A stretch of 64,000 nt of DNA, from NCBI GenBank assembly GCA_037968815.1, contig JBBKWF010000018.1:1-64000 (forward strand). Reading direction: 5' to 3'. Under the pieces are notes generated by a model that saw only the letters and a list, made by a program, of their open reading frames with translations, did not search any database and was not told the origin of the DNA. A program made the translations under genes and the position numbers. Below are positions 36,335 to 45,023 of this stretch, piece after piece. Positions within the stretch are counted from its first letter, which is position 1; each line of letters opens with the position of its first letter. The stretch is from Pseudopedobacter sp037968815 (GTDB taxonomy: Bacteria; Bacteroidota; Bacteroidia; Sphingobacteriales; Sphingobacteriaceae).

Positions 36335-36370
36335 AATCCGATTTTGAATACTTAAATTCAAAATCGGATT
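36335..36370. terminator. Bidirectional terminator between ald and the DUF6600-like gene
   Basis: A perfect 15-bp inverted repeat AATCCGATTTTGAAT / ATTCAAAATCGGATT with a 6-nt loop, flanked by A-rich sequence on the left, between convergent genes. Confidence 0.85.
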
Positions 36371-36393
36371 AAAACTAAATCAAAAACTATCTT

Positions 36394-37623
36394 TTATCTA
36401 CTCGGTCTGCCTCCACTTCTTGATGAAGAACTGTTAGAGCTAGACGAAGAAGGGCTGCTTGAATGGGTAGTACTTCTACTTGTAGAACTACTCTGCGTAC
36501 TTGGTGTACTTCTTTCAACACTTTGCGGACGGCTACTTGTACTTGGTGCTGTACTTCTTGATGAAGAAGAAGATGAGCTACCACTGCTTCTAGTTGATTC
36601 GGTTCTTACTACAGGCGCATTAGAGCTTGGTGTTGCTGTACGCTCAGGTCTGTTTGAAGAACTACTCGTAGAAGTTCTACCGTTTTCCGTACGGGTTGCA
36701 CTACTAGAAGATCTACTATCAGTAGTACTTGTTCCAGCTCTTTCTGGTCTTGTATAAGAAGAGTTTGAACTCGTTCTATCCACCGTACTTGAGGTTCTTG
36801 TGCTGCTATTATCAGTTCTACTTGGTCTCGTTGTATTACTTGCAATAGTCGTTCTTGGTGCAGAATTTCCGCTTCTATCAACACTTGGTCTGTATATATT
36901 CACTTCACCACGAGTAACCCTATCAGAACCAGGTCTGTTATTATCTGCTACTCTATATACAGTTACATTACTACGTGTCGCTCTTCTCACATCATCTCTA
37001 CCAGGACCGCTGTAATATTTCACTCTGTTATTAGTATAAACATTGTTAATGATAGTAGTGTTATTTACAATGTAAACGTTTCTTCTTGGCTCCCAATACC
37101 TAGTATAAGATGGGTAGTAAATACATCTTTGTGGGATAAATACCCAATAGTTATCAGGCACATAATGACGTCTGCCGATATTAATATTAATGCTTATTCT
37201 AGGTATTCTAGGTGCTAATGGAGCCCATCCGTAATATCCACCACCAGTTCTCCAGGTTACCCAAGCAGGTCCCCATTCTGTATCCGGTGTCCAAATCCAG
37301 CCATCATATTTATCATAAAACCATCTTCCGTAATGGAAAGGAGCCCAACCCCATTCATAATCAGAAACCCAAGTATTACCATATTCGGTCATCACCCAAC
37401 GTCCGTTGGTGTAATAAGGTCTAAAATCACGTCCTACGTTTGGTCGCCATACATATCCGTAATCTGCGTTGTCTATCCAATCACCATGGTAAGAAAGTTC
37501 ATCATAAAACACTTGTAAACTTATCCCTTTATCAGGACGAGCTTGTGTTGTTTGAGAGGTGAAGCTTATCAATATAAATGTTATACCAAAAGCCCATGCT
37601 ATTTTTTTTATGCTGTTGCTCAT
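36394..37623 (-). CDS. Exported DUF6600-like Trp/Tyr-rich protein with long Ser/Arg/Thr-rich tail
   Basis: 409 residues. After a signal peptide (...SQTTQARP) comes a domain of about 170 residues with repeated aromatic motifs (YGYVWRPNVG, GRWVMTEYGNTWVS, WGWAPFHYGRWFYD, WTPDTEWGPAWVTW), the pattern of the DUF6600 family of predicted envelope proteins. From about residue 240 to the end the sequence is low-complexity, mostly Ser, Thr, Arg and Pro, probably disordered and surface-exposed or wall-associated. The function of the family is not known. It ends at the shared terminator. Confidence 0.8.
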   Translation of the reverse strand: MSNSIKKIAWAFGITFILISFTSQTTQARPDKGISLQVFYDELSYHGDWIDNADYGYVWRPNVGRDFRPYYTNGRWVMTEYGNTWVSDYEWGWAPFHYGRWFYDKYDGWIWTPDTEWGPAWVTWRTGGGYYGWAPLAPRIPRISININIGRRHYVPDNYWVFIPQRCIYYPSYTRYWEPRRNVYIVNNTTIINNVYTNNRVKYYSGPGRDDVRRATRSNVTVYRVADNNRPGSDRVTRGEVNIYRPSVDRSGNSAPRTTIASNTTRPSRTDNSSTRTSSTVDRTSSNSSYTRPERAGTSTTDSRSSSSATRTENGRTSTSSSSNRPERTATPSSNAPVVRTESTRSSGSSSSSSSRSTAPSTSSRPQSVERSTPSTQSSSTSRSTTHSSSPSSSSSNSSSSRSGGRPSR

Positions 37624-37854
37624 GTTTTCTAAGTTTTAAATCGGTTAACTAATCAATTAACGCTTCAGAATTTTATTTAATATGTGGTGTTTAAAATGTG
37701 ACAAATCAATCATAAAAAAGAACACATTATTAATAATCTGATAAAGAACATATTCGCCTTTGCGAGGGGTTATATTTATAAGACGACGGGAGTTGCAAAA
37801 AGGTGTCAGATAAAATAACCTTATATAGTATAGAGCTTTTTAAAAGCAAATGGT

Positions 37855-37862
37855 TTAATTTG
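37855..37862 (+). promoter_or_regulatory. Probable promoter -7 element TTAATTTG, 4 nt before ATG
   Basis: Seven of eight positions fit TAnnTTTG, and the spacing to the ATG at 37867 is the same four bases as for miaE, purD, the cyclase and nif3-like genes. It is supported mainly by that shared geometry. Confidence 0.4.
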
Positions 37863-37866
37863 TAAC

Positions 37867-38580
37867 ATGGCAAAAGGCACACTATACCTCATCCCGGTAG
37901 TGATGGCAGAAGGCGCAGAGCAAAAATCTTTGACACCTTTTCTATCGCAAACCATCAATGAAATCAATGAATACATTGTTGAAAACGAAAAAACAGCAAG
38001 GCGTTGTTTAAAAGCGGCAGGCTTAACTACTCCACAAAGTGAGTTGGTTATCCATGATTACGGTAAGCACCAAAGGGGAGGCAGTTTAAAACCTTATTTC
38101 CAAGGCTTAGAAGCTGGAAAAGATGTCGGGTTGATGAGTGAGGCCGGTTGCCCAGGAGTTGCAGATCCAGGAGCGGAGATTGTTGCCGAAGCACATAAAA
38201 GAGGAATAAAAGTGGTGCCTTTGGTTGGCCCGAGTTCTTTGCTTTTGGCCTTAATGGGTTCTGGCTTTAACGGACAAAGTTTTGCTTTTCAAGGCTATGT
38301 ACCGATTGATAAAACTGCTAGAATAAAAAGGATTAAAGAATTAGAAGGTTTTGCCGAACGATTTAAGCAAACACAATTGTTTATTGAAACTCCTTTCAGA
38401 AACAACCCTTTGTTAGGTGATATTTTAGCGAGTTGTAAAAAAGATACTAAACTGTGTATTGCATCAAACCTTACTGCCGAAAATGAGTTTTTGCAAACAA
38501 AAAATATTTTTGAGTGGAAAAACGAAAAAATAGATTTACATAAACAACCTACGATATTCCTTTTGTATAGGGAAAGATGA
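37867..38580 (+). CDS. RsmI-like SAM-dependent methyltransferase (tetrapyrrole methylase fold)
   Basis: 237 residues of the tetrapyrrole/diphthine methylase superfamily, closest in pattern to RsmI, the 16S rRNA C1402 2'-O-methyltransferase. Seen: LYLIPVVM at the N-terminus, the cofactor loop GLMSEAGCPGVADPGAEIV and the GPSSLLLALMGSGF block. It differs from ordinary RsmI in the first strand (no TPIGN), so it may be the second, divergent paralogue that Bacteroidota carry, with a substrate that is not established. The stop codon overlaps the next start (ATGA), so the next gene is translationally coupled. Confidence 0.85.
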   Translation: MAKGTLYLIPVVMAEGAEQKSLTPFLSQTINEINEYIVENEKTARRCLKAAGLTTPQSELVIHDYGKHQRGGSLKPYFQGLEAGKDVGLMSEAGCPGVADPGAEIVAEAHKRGIKVVPLVGPSSLLLALMGSGFNGQSFAFQGYVPIDKTARIKRIKELEGFAERFKQTQLFIETPFRNNPLLGDILASCKKDTKLCIASNLTAENEFLQTKNIFEWKNEKIDLHKQPTIFLLYRER

Positions 38581-39584
38581 GAATTCCAACACCGTCAGAT
38601 GTTTTAATAATTTGCGTTAGTCCGGTTTCGTTGGCCTTTGCTACTCTTTTAGCAAAAGGAGGCTTAAATGTTTTGGTAATTGATCAAACAGAAAGCCAGA
38701 CCTTCGAAAATACTGAAACGTTAAATTTGAGTGCTTACAGTGTTGAAATATTAAAGCAACACGGCTTTAAGCTTGATGATAAAACTACTGAAGATGGTTT
38801 TACAGAGCAAAGCTTAAGTTTATTAGCACATAGCCTGTGTTGTGTAATTTGGCGAACAAAATTTTTAGACGCTACCGGAAAAGAAGTTCGATTATTAGAG
38901 TCGGAGGTTGTGCAGTTGCATCATACTGATTTTATTTTCAAGCTTGATGATTTGGTTATTGATGTCACTAATGATGAAGCAAACTTCCGAAATATTTTTG
39001 CTTTAGCTTGGCGGGTAATCTATGTAAAGCTTAAGAAAATCAATCCTTTTATATTGCATTCCTTTGAGAAAGAAAAGGATTTAATAGCAACGTTTTATCT
39101 TCGGAAAAACGAGACTGGATTTTTAAATAAATGGTTAACGAAGTTAAATCCATTAAAATACAATACTTTAAGGCTTACCGATAGTCCTATTAATTTACAT
39201 TTAAGTCAGCAAAGAGTCTTAGAAGCTGGTCAAGTTTTGCCTAATCTTCCGTTTTTTGATGAAAAGCTAAAGCAGTCTAGCTCTTTGCACAATTGGTGTA
39301 GCTATCAGCATTTTTCGATGATTATTTTCGGAAGCATAAACCCACAATATTTGTTCAATATTGCCAAATGGGTACAACTAAACTTCAATATTAAGGCTTA
39401 TTATATTCCTTTTAGCGAGCGCAATCAAGAGCTTTTCAAAACATTAGAAATCTCGGAAACGGAAAAACGCACACTTATTATTAGACCGGATAAATACATT
39501 TGTATGATCAATGATACGGTTGAAACGGATATCATTGATAATTATTTACGCAATGTTTTGATGATGATCCCGGATGGGGAGTAG
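38577..39584 (+). CDS. Degenerate UbiH/PHBH-type flavoprotein, probably without FAD-binding activity
   Basis: 335 residues. The N-terminal block DVLIICVSPVSLAFATLLAK lines up with the FAD-binding Rossmann strand of aromatic-ring monooxygenases (DVLIIGAGPVGLxxAxxLA), but every Gly of GxGxxG is changed. The later DG and GD FAD motifs are not seen. The C-terminal 90 residues, ending near LIIRPDKYICMIND, recall the thioredoxin-like dimerisation domain of phenol-hydroxylase-type enzymes (RPDGYI motif). The protein is about 200 residues shorter than those enzymes. It overlaps the methyltransferase gene by 4 bp and keeps an open frame, so it is a repurposed protein rather than obvious decay. The assignment is by eye. 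Confidence 0.55.
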   Translation: MRIPTPSDVLIICVSPVSLAFATLLAKGGLNVLVIDQTESQTFENTETLNLSAYSVEILKQHGFKLDDKTTEDGFTEQSLSLLAHSLCCVIWRTKFLDATGKEVRLLESEVVQLHHTDFIFKLDDLVIDVTNDEANFRNIFALAWRVIYVKLKKINPFILHSFEKEKDLIATFYLRKNETGFLNKWLTKLNPLKYNTLRLTDSPINLHLSQQRVLEAGQVLPNLPFFDEKLKQSSSLHNWCSYQHFSMIIFGSINPQYLFNIAKWVQLNFNIKAYYIPFSERNQELFKTLEISETEKRTLIIRPDKYICMINDTVETDIIDNYLRNVLMMIPDGE

Positions 39585-39961
39585 CGAAGATTAAAGTTTA
39601 CCACTCTAAGGGCATAACTATAAAATGTGATGTTTCACTCCATTCAACTTGACGACATTTTTCATTTCCATTCCGTCAATGCTGACGATAGGAAGCATCT
39701 CACTCGCAAGGTTGCCATATTCACAGAAACTCATTAAGACTTACGATTTTATGAAATTCGTAAACCTGCTTTACTGGTTATAGTATACCGTGTTTCTCCA
39801 TTTAGCTCTGTGTCCTTTGCGTTCTCTGTGGTTAAAATAAAGCAAATGCAAAGTTCTCCGATTTACTTCAAATAACAAACTTCTCCATATAATGTGCAAA
39901 AATCAGGTTTTAAATTGTGGCTAAATTCTCCATCTTCGTATCTTCAAAAAAACAAAAAACC
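39585..39961. other. Intergenic region with dispersed repeats before tex
   Basis: 377 bases. Contains GTGATGTTTCACTCCATTCA (39627 on) and GCATCTCACTCGCAAGG (39695-39711), both pieces of the dispersed repeat also at 25141 and 61360, and CTCTGTGTCCTTTGCGTTCT (about 39806-39825), a phrase that recurs in intergenic DNA of this lineage. No RNA gene seen. Confidence 0.55.
39624..39711. repeat. Dispersed palindromic intergenic repeat, rearranged copy C
   Basis: The right half (GATGTTTCACT ... TTCAACTTGACG) is followed by a left half (CCGTCAATGCTGACGATAGG ... CATCTCACTCGCAAGG), so two partial elements lie side by side. More diverged than copies A and B. Confidence 0.5.
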
Positions 39962-42250
39962 ATGTCAGAACAACATATCTTTTTAGTTGCGCAAGAATTA
40001 AACGTTGGAAGCAAGCAGGTGCAAGCCACTTTAAACCTACTTGATGAAGGTGCAACAGTTCCGTTTATATCAAGATACCGTAAAGAAATGACTGGCAGTT
40101 TAGATGAAGTACAGGTTGCTGCAGTCCGAGACCGTATTCAGCAATTAAGAGATTTAGATAAACGAAAAGAAGCTATTCTAAAATCAATTGATGAGCAAGG
40201 GAAGCTTACTGATGAATTAAAAGCAACAGTTTTAGCCGCTGAAACTATGACGCTTTTGGAGGATATTTATTTACCCTATAAACAAAAACGTAAAACCAAA
40301 GCTTCCATGGCTCGCGAAAAGGGTTTAGAACCATTAGCTTTAAGTGTTTTTGAGCAAAACCGAAACAACCCTGAAGATGAAGCAGATAAGTTTATTGATG
40401 CGGAGAAAGGCGTAAATACTACTATAGAAGCACTGCAAGGAGCAAGAGATATTATTGCAGAAATGATTGCTGAAAATGCAGATGCCCGCTTTGCTTTAAG
40501 AAACCTATTTTTTGATAAAGGGACTTATAAAGCAGTAGTGCTTAAAGGAAAAGAGCAAGAAGGAATAAAATATAAAGATTATTTTGACTGGAGCGAACCG
40601 ATGAAAACTGCGCCATCACACCGTATTCTGGCCATGCGTCGTGGAGAAAAAGAACTGGTTTTAAAGTTGGATGCCTTACCAGACGAAGAAGCCGCGGTGA
40701 GTATTTTAGAGCGTCAGTTCATTAAAGGCAATAACAAAAAAAGTGCAGAGGTGAAACAAGCTTTAGATGATAGCTATAAGCGATTGTTGAAGCCTTCAAT
40801 GGAAACAGAAACCCGCTTAAAATCAAAACAATTAGCAGATGAAGAAGCTATCAGAGTTTTTGCAGAAAATGCCCGTCAATTATTATTAGCCGCACCAATT
40901 GGGCAAAAAAGAGTTTTAGCTTTAGACCCAGGCTTTAGAACTGGCTGTAAGTTGGTTTGTTTAGATGAGCAAGGCAAATTATTAGAAAACACCACCATTT
41001 ACCCCCATACGGGTGCCGGCGTAGCAAAAGAAGCTGCACAAACTTTAAAACATTTGTGTGAGAAATATAAAATGGAGGCTATTGCCATTGGTAATGGAAC
41101 TGCCAGTAGAGAAACTGAAGATTTTGTAAAAGCACAAAATTTAGAAGATGTGCTGATAGTGATGGTGAACGAAAGTGGTGCGTCAATTTATTCGGCATCT
41201 GATACTGCAAGAGAGGAATTTCCAAATCATGATATTACTGTTAGAGGTGCTGTTTCTATTGGACGTAGAATGATGGATCCACTGGCCGAATTGGTGAAAA
41301 TTGACCCAAAATCTATCGGTGTTGGTCAATACCAGCATGACGTGGATCAGAATAAATTACAAACTTCTTTGGATGATACCGTTGTGAGTTGTGTAAACGC
41401 TGTAGGTGTGGAGCTAAATACAGCTTCTAAGCAGATTTTAGCTTATGTATCTGGTCTTGGGCCACAACTGGCGCAAAATATTGTGGATTACCGAAATTTA
41501 CATGGCGCATTTAAAAATAGAGCGTCGCTGAAAAAGGTTGCCCGTTTAGGCGATAAAGCTTTTGAGCAGGCCGCTGGTTTTTTAAGAATCAGAAACGGTG
41601 AACATCCTTTAGATGCCAGTGCAGTTCACCCAGAGCGATACAGGTTAGTAGAGCAAATGGCAAAAGATTTAAACTGTAAGGTTGGAGACTTGTTAGAAGA
41701 TGCCAAGCTGAGACAAGAAATTGACTTGAAAAAATATGTTTCTGAGGAAGTGGGCTTGCCAACCTTACAAGACATAGTTGCAGAATTAGCAAAACCCGGA
41801 CGTGACCCGCGTGAGCAATTTGAAGCTTTTGCTTTTGCAGACGGCATCAATAAAATTGATGATTTAAAACCCGGAATGAAATTGCCAGGTATTGTAACTA
41901 ACATTACCAATTTCGGTGCTTTTGTAGATATAGGTGTTCATCAAGACGGATTGGTGCATTTAAGCCAGATGGCTGATAAATTTATTTCGAACCCAAACGA
42001 AGTGGTGAAAGTATCACAAAGGGTGCAGGTAACTGTGGTTGATGTGGATGCTGCTCGTAAAAGAATTTCGTTAACGATGAAATCTGGCGAGAAAAAAGCG
42101 GTGGAACCAAAAGAACGGAAACCTGTGGTTAATCAAAAACCACAGCCTCGTAAACCAGAACAAAATTTCAAGAAAAAAGAAGTTGCACCAAAACCTTCGG
42201 AAGGAGATATGGCTACTAAATTAGCGGCTTTAATGGGGAAATTTAAATAA
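39962..42250 (+). CDS. tex: Tex family RNA-binding transcription accessory protein
   Basis: 762 residues. Order: an N-terminal helical Tex domain (FISRYRKEMTGSLDEV), a YqgF/RNase-H-like domain (RVLALDPGFRTGCKLVCLD, from about residue 315), helix-hairpin-helix region (ASKQILAYVSGLGPQLAQNI), and an S1 RNA-binding domain (GIVTNITNFGAFVDIGVHQD, about 640-715), then a basic tail. Tex binds nucleic acids and influences transcription; it is essential or stress-related in some species. The frame extends upstream to a GTG at 39917, but the ATG at 39962 gives the normal N-terminus (MSEQHIFLVAQELNV). Confidence 0.95.
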   Translation: MSEQHIFLVAQELNVGSKQVQATLNLLDEGATVPFISRYRKEMTGSLDEVQVAAVRDRIQQLRDLDKRKEAILKSIDEQGKLTDELKATVLAAETMTLLEDIYLPYKQKRKTKASMAREKGLEPLALSVFEQNRNNPEDEADKFIDAEKGVNTTIEALQGARDIIAEMIAENADARFALRNLFFDKGTYKAVVLKGKEQEGIKYKDYFDWSEPMKTAPSHRILAMRRGEKELVLKLDALPDEEAAVSILERQFIKGNNKKSAEVKQALDDSYKRLLKPSMETETRLKSKQLADEEAIRVFAENARQLLLAAPIGQKRVLALDPGFRTGCKLVCLDEQGKLLENTTIYPHTGAGVAKEAAQTLKHLCEKYKMEAIAIGNGTASRETEDFVKAQNLEDVLIVMVNESGASIYSASDTAREEFPNHDITVRGAVSIGRRMMDPLAELVKIDPKSIGVGQYQHDVDQNKLQTSLDDTVVSCVNAVGVELNTASKQILAYVSGLGPQLAQNIVDYRNLHGAFKNRASLKKVARLGDKAFEQAAGFLRIRNGEHPLDASAVHPERYRLVEQMAKDLNCKVGDLLEDAKLRQEIDLKKYVSEEVGLPTLQDIVAELAKPGRDPREQFEAFAFADGINKIDDLKPGMKLPGIVTNITNFGAFVDIGVHQDGLVHLSQMADKFISNPNEVVKVSQRVQVTVVDVDAARKRISLTMKSGEKKAVEPKERKPVVNQKPQPRKPEQNFKKKEVAPKPSEGDMATKLAALMGKFK

Positions 42251-42405
42251 AAATGTAGGTGTCTTTAGCTAAAAAGAGGGTCTCTACTTCTTTGACTTCG
42301 AAGTAGGAGAAAAATCAACCCTGTTTGTAAGAGCCTGTCTACTTTAGGTAGGTTTTTACCAGAGCTGACGAATCGCTTAAGCTAAATGATTTTGAAGAGG
42401 GGAGC

Positions 42406-43128
42406 TTAAAATTTAAAGAAGTAACCAATCCCTGCGAAAACAGCTCCGGCTAGGGAGATTAAAAAGGCAGAACGACCAAAAACAAAACCCATAATTCCGC
42501 CCAATAATACTAATACCAAACCAGCCCACATCAGGTTTTTACCACGTTGCTGTTTTTCTGCAGACTTCTGCTCTATTTCGGGGTTATTCTTTTTAATATC
42601 GTTAAACGCCATTTCCCTTATTTCCGAAGCAGAAGGACTTGGGCCAAAAGAAGCTGCGTTTTTACCAGCTTTTAAAGCCTTAGAATTTAATGGTATTTTT
42701 AATGATGAGTTTAATTTTTCGGCATCAGAAACAGCAGAAGTAACCACTTTAGGTTGGTTTACAACTACAGGCTTCTTTTTCGCAGTTAAAGTTGTGGTAT
42801 TGCTTGCCTTAAAATGTTTTGTATGGGTACTTTGACTTTTATTAATATTTTTTTGAAGTGGACGCTGTTTGTTAGTAAAAGATTTAACCTTGGTTTCTTC
42901 TGGTGCGAAAAAACCGCTCGATTCGGGGTAATAAAGTACCGTATCTTTTGACTTTAACTGCCAAACCATACTTACTCTACGAACTTCGTCACTGTATGGA
43001 GCGCTATTTTTAGCCAATTGTATCTTCTCTGGGTTGATTTTAACCCACTCAAAATTGGTTGTTGCGCATCCTGTAGCTAACAGCATGGCAATAAAACCAA
43101 ATATGTATTTTCCTATTTTAATTATCAT
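42406..43128 (-). CDS. Small lipoprotein with two C-terminal membrane segments
   Basis: 240 residues, family not recognised. A lipoprotein signal ends in LLATGCATTN. A Lys/Ser-rich, probably disordered middle part (about 80-150) follows. Near the C-terminus are two hydrophobic segments (MWAGLVLVLLGGIMGFVFG and AFLISLAGAVFAGIGYFF). A lipoprotein that also crosses a membrane twice is odd. The frame is open to a TTG at 43161; the ATG at 43128 gives a proper lipoprotein signal and lies 3 nt after a TATTTTAT box. It is convergent with tex and downstream of purD on the minus strand. Confidence 0.7.
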   Translation of the reverse strand: MIIKIGKYIFGFIAMLLATGCATTNFEWVKINPEKIQLAKNSAPYSDEVRRVSMVWQLKSKDTVLYYPESSGFFAPEETKVKSFTNKQRPLQKNINKSQSTHTKHFKASNTTTLTAKKKPVVVNQPKVVTSAVSDAEKLNSSLKIPLNSKALKAGKNAASFGPSPSASEIREMAFNDIKKNNPEIEQKSAEKQQRGKNLMWAGLVLVLLGGIMGFVFGRSAFLISLAGAVFAGIGYFFKF

Positions 43129-43245
43129 GCGATAAAATAACTTAAGAGAAGATTGTGCCAAAAGCTAATTATGCGTAAAACATACATTTTGCGCATAATT
43201 AGCTAATTTAATATTTATTTATAGGTAATCATATTACCCAAAAAT

Positions 43246-44520
43246 CTACAATAAGTCAAACCCAATATCTTTTCTAAAGGTTGCCCCGTCGTAATAAATA
43301 CGTCCAGCATCTGAAGTTGCCTGTTGCAAGGCATCAAACATATTGTCTTGTAAGGTGGTCACTGCCAAAACTCTACCGCCTTTAGTTTTTACTATACCGT
43401 TATCCAGTTCTGTACCGGCGTGAAAAACAATACTTTCTTTAATGTTTTCTAAACCAGTAATGGATTTTCCGTTAATATACTCTCCTGGGTAACCCGCAGA
43501 AACTAACATTACCGTAGCGGCCGTTTTATCAGATATTTTTAAAGTATAATCAGCCACCTTTTCATCGGCAACAGCCTTTAATAATTCTAAAAAGTCACTT
43601 TCTATCCTTGGTAAAACGCTTTCCGTTTCTGGATCGCCCATACGGCAATTGTATTCAATAACATTAGGATGCCCATTTGTATTCATCAAACCAATAAAAA
43701 TAAACCCTTTATAATGAATGTTATCAGCCTGTAAGCCTTTAATAGTTGGGATAACTACCAATTCTTCCACCTTTTTGATAAAGGCTTCATCTGCAAATGG
43801 AACCGGAGAAATAGAACCCATTCCACCAGTATTTAAACCGGTATCGCCTTCGCCAATGCGTTTGTAATCTTTTGCAGATGGTAAAATCACGTAATCTTTT
43901 CCATCAGTAACAACAAAAACAGAAAGCTCAATACCTGTCAAAAACTCCTCAATTACCACTTTTGAGCTGGCGTCACCAAATTTCGCTTCGGCAAGCATCA
44001 AACGTAATTCTTCTTGTGCTTCTGCTAATGTAGTACAAATTAAAACACCTTTACCGGCAGCCAAACCATCGGCTTTAAGCACAACAGGCATTGGATGATG
44101 TTTTAAATAAGTTAACCCTTGCTTTAAAGTGTCAACCGTAAAAGTTTGCGATGCCGCTGTCGGGATACCGTGTTTCTCCATAAAAATTTTAGAGAAATCC
44201 TTGCTTCCTTCTAACTGTGCGCCATCTTGTTTAGGACCAATAACCGGTACTTTTTTTAAATCATCATCAGCCAAAAAATAGTCATGAATACCTTTTACCA
44301 ATGGTTCTTCTGGGCCAACTAAAACTAAATCAACACGATTAGCTAACACAAAAGCTTTAATGCCGTCAAAATCTGTAACTTTTAAGGGTACATTTTTTCC
44401 GTAAGCACCAGTTCCAGCATTTCCAGGAGCAATAAAAAGTTGGTCGCACAAAGCGCTTTGGCTTATTTTCCAGGCAAAAGTACTTTCCCTTCCGCCAGAT
44501 CCAAGTATCAAAATATTCAT
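43246..44520 (-). CDS. purD: Phosphoribosylamine-glycine ligase (GARS)
   Basis: 424 residues, standard length. It joins glycine to phosphoribosylamine with ATP, the second step of purine synthesis. N-domain: MNILILGSGGRESTFAWKI; ATP-grasp: PVVLKADGLAAGKGVLIC and EEFLTGIELSVFVV; the metal-binding EYNCRMGDPETESV block; C-domain to the end. Its promoter -7 element ends 4 nt before the ATG. Confidence 0.97.
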   Translation of the reverse strand: MNILILGSGGRESTFAWKISQSALCDQLFIAPGNAGTGAYGKNVPLKVTDFDGIKAFVLANRVDLVLVGPEEPLVKGIHDYFLADDDLKKVPVIGPKQDGAQLEGSKDFSKIFMEKHGIPTAASQTFTVDTLKQGLTYLKHHPMPVVLKADGLAAGKGVLICTTLAEAQEELRLMLAEAKFGDASSKVVIEEFLTGIELSVFVVTDGKDYVILPSAKDYKRIGEGDTGLNTGGMGSISPVPFADEAFIKKVEELVVIPTIKGLQADNIHYKGFIFIGLMNTNGHPNVIEYNCRMGDPETESVLPRIESDFLELLKAVADEKVADYTLKISDKTAATVMLVSAGYPGEYINGKSITGLENIKESIVFHAGTELDNGIVKTKGGRVLAVTTLQDNMFDALQQATSDAGRIYYDGATFRKDIGFDLL

Positions 44521-45023
44521 ACCCCAAAAATAGGATAAGATATGTACAACAAAAACGTAAATGTTAATTAAATAGCTTCTTTTTTTTAGAAGAGCAGGTT
44601 TCTTCGCAATTTTTAGCGTCAGTCGGGCTTTTCACTAAAGCCCTTCACTGCATTTCGGGGCTACCGTTGCAATCCCGTATAAGTATTTCGGCTTTTGCAT
44701 TAATAAAAAAAGCTTGGGTTTGTGGTGAAAAACATATTTTCCATTGATGAATTTTAGAACTAAGAAAACTGATAATTGTGTTAGAATTTAATAGTTAGTA
44801 AGCTTTAAATAAGTTAAGCTAATTTTTTGAACCAAAAACCAAAATGGTCACTATTTAAGAAAACCAAAATCAATTAGAAAATACCTTCTAGCAATGCTTA
44901 AAGCAGTTAATTTAATTTTGAGGTTGATAAAAAAAACATCTTTAAAATGAGTTATTCAACAGGTAATTATTAATGTTTTGATAAACAAATTTGTAAATTG
45001 CCCGCCCGTAAAAAAGTAACATT
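44521..45023. other. Intergenic region between purD and ilvE
   Basis: About 500 bases. Apart from the purD promoter it holds a hairpin GGGCTTT-TCACT-AAAGCCC (44625-44643) followed by a GC-rich stretch to about 44696 that looks like another dispersed intergenic repeat, then AT-rich DNA. TAAATTGC near 44993 could be the ilvE -7 element. I saw no attenuator-type leader peptide rich in Ile/Val/Leu codons and no T-box. Confidence 0.5.
44525..44532 (-). promoter_or_regulatory. purD promoter -7 element TATTTTTG, 4 nt before ATG
   Basis: Exact TAnnTTTG on the minus strand, four bases (GGGT) from the ATG, with a TTTTTG 17 bp further upstream as -33. It predicts a leaderless mRNA. Confidence 0.65.

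Noticed and set aside
36394..36884. Long frames on both strands within the Ser-rich tail of the DUF6600-like gene
   Set aside because: They mirror the low-complexity Ser/Arg codons of the minus-strand gene and have no start context or domain.
44521..45023. Attenuator or T-box before ilvE
   Set aside because: No leader peptide with Ile/Val/Leu codons, no T-box motif and no paired hairpins before a T-run were seen.
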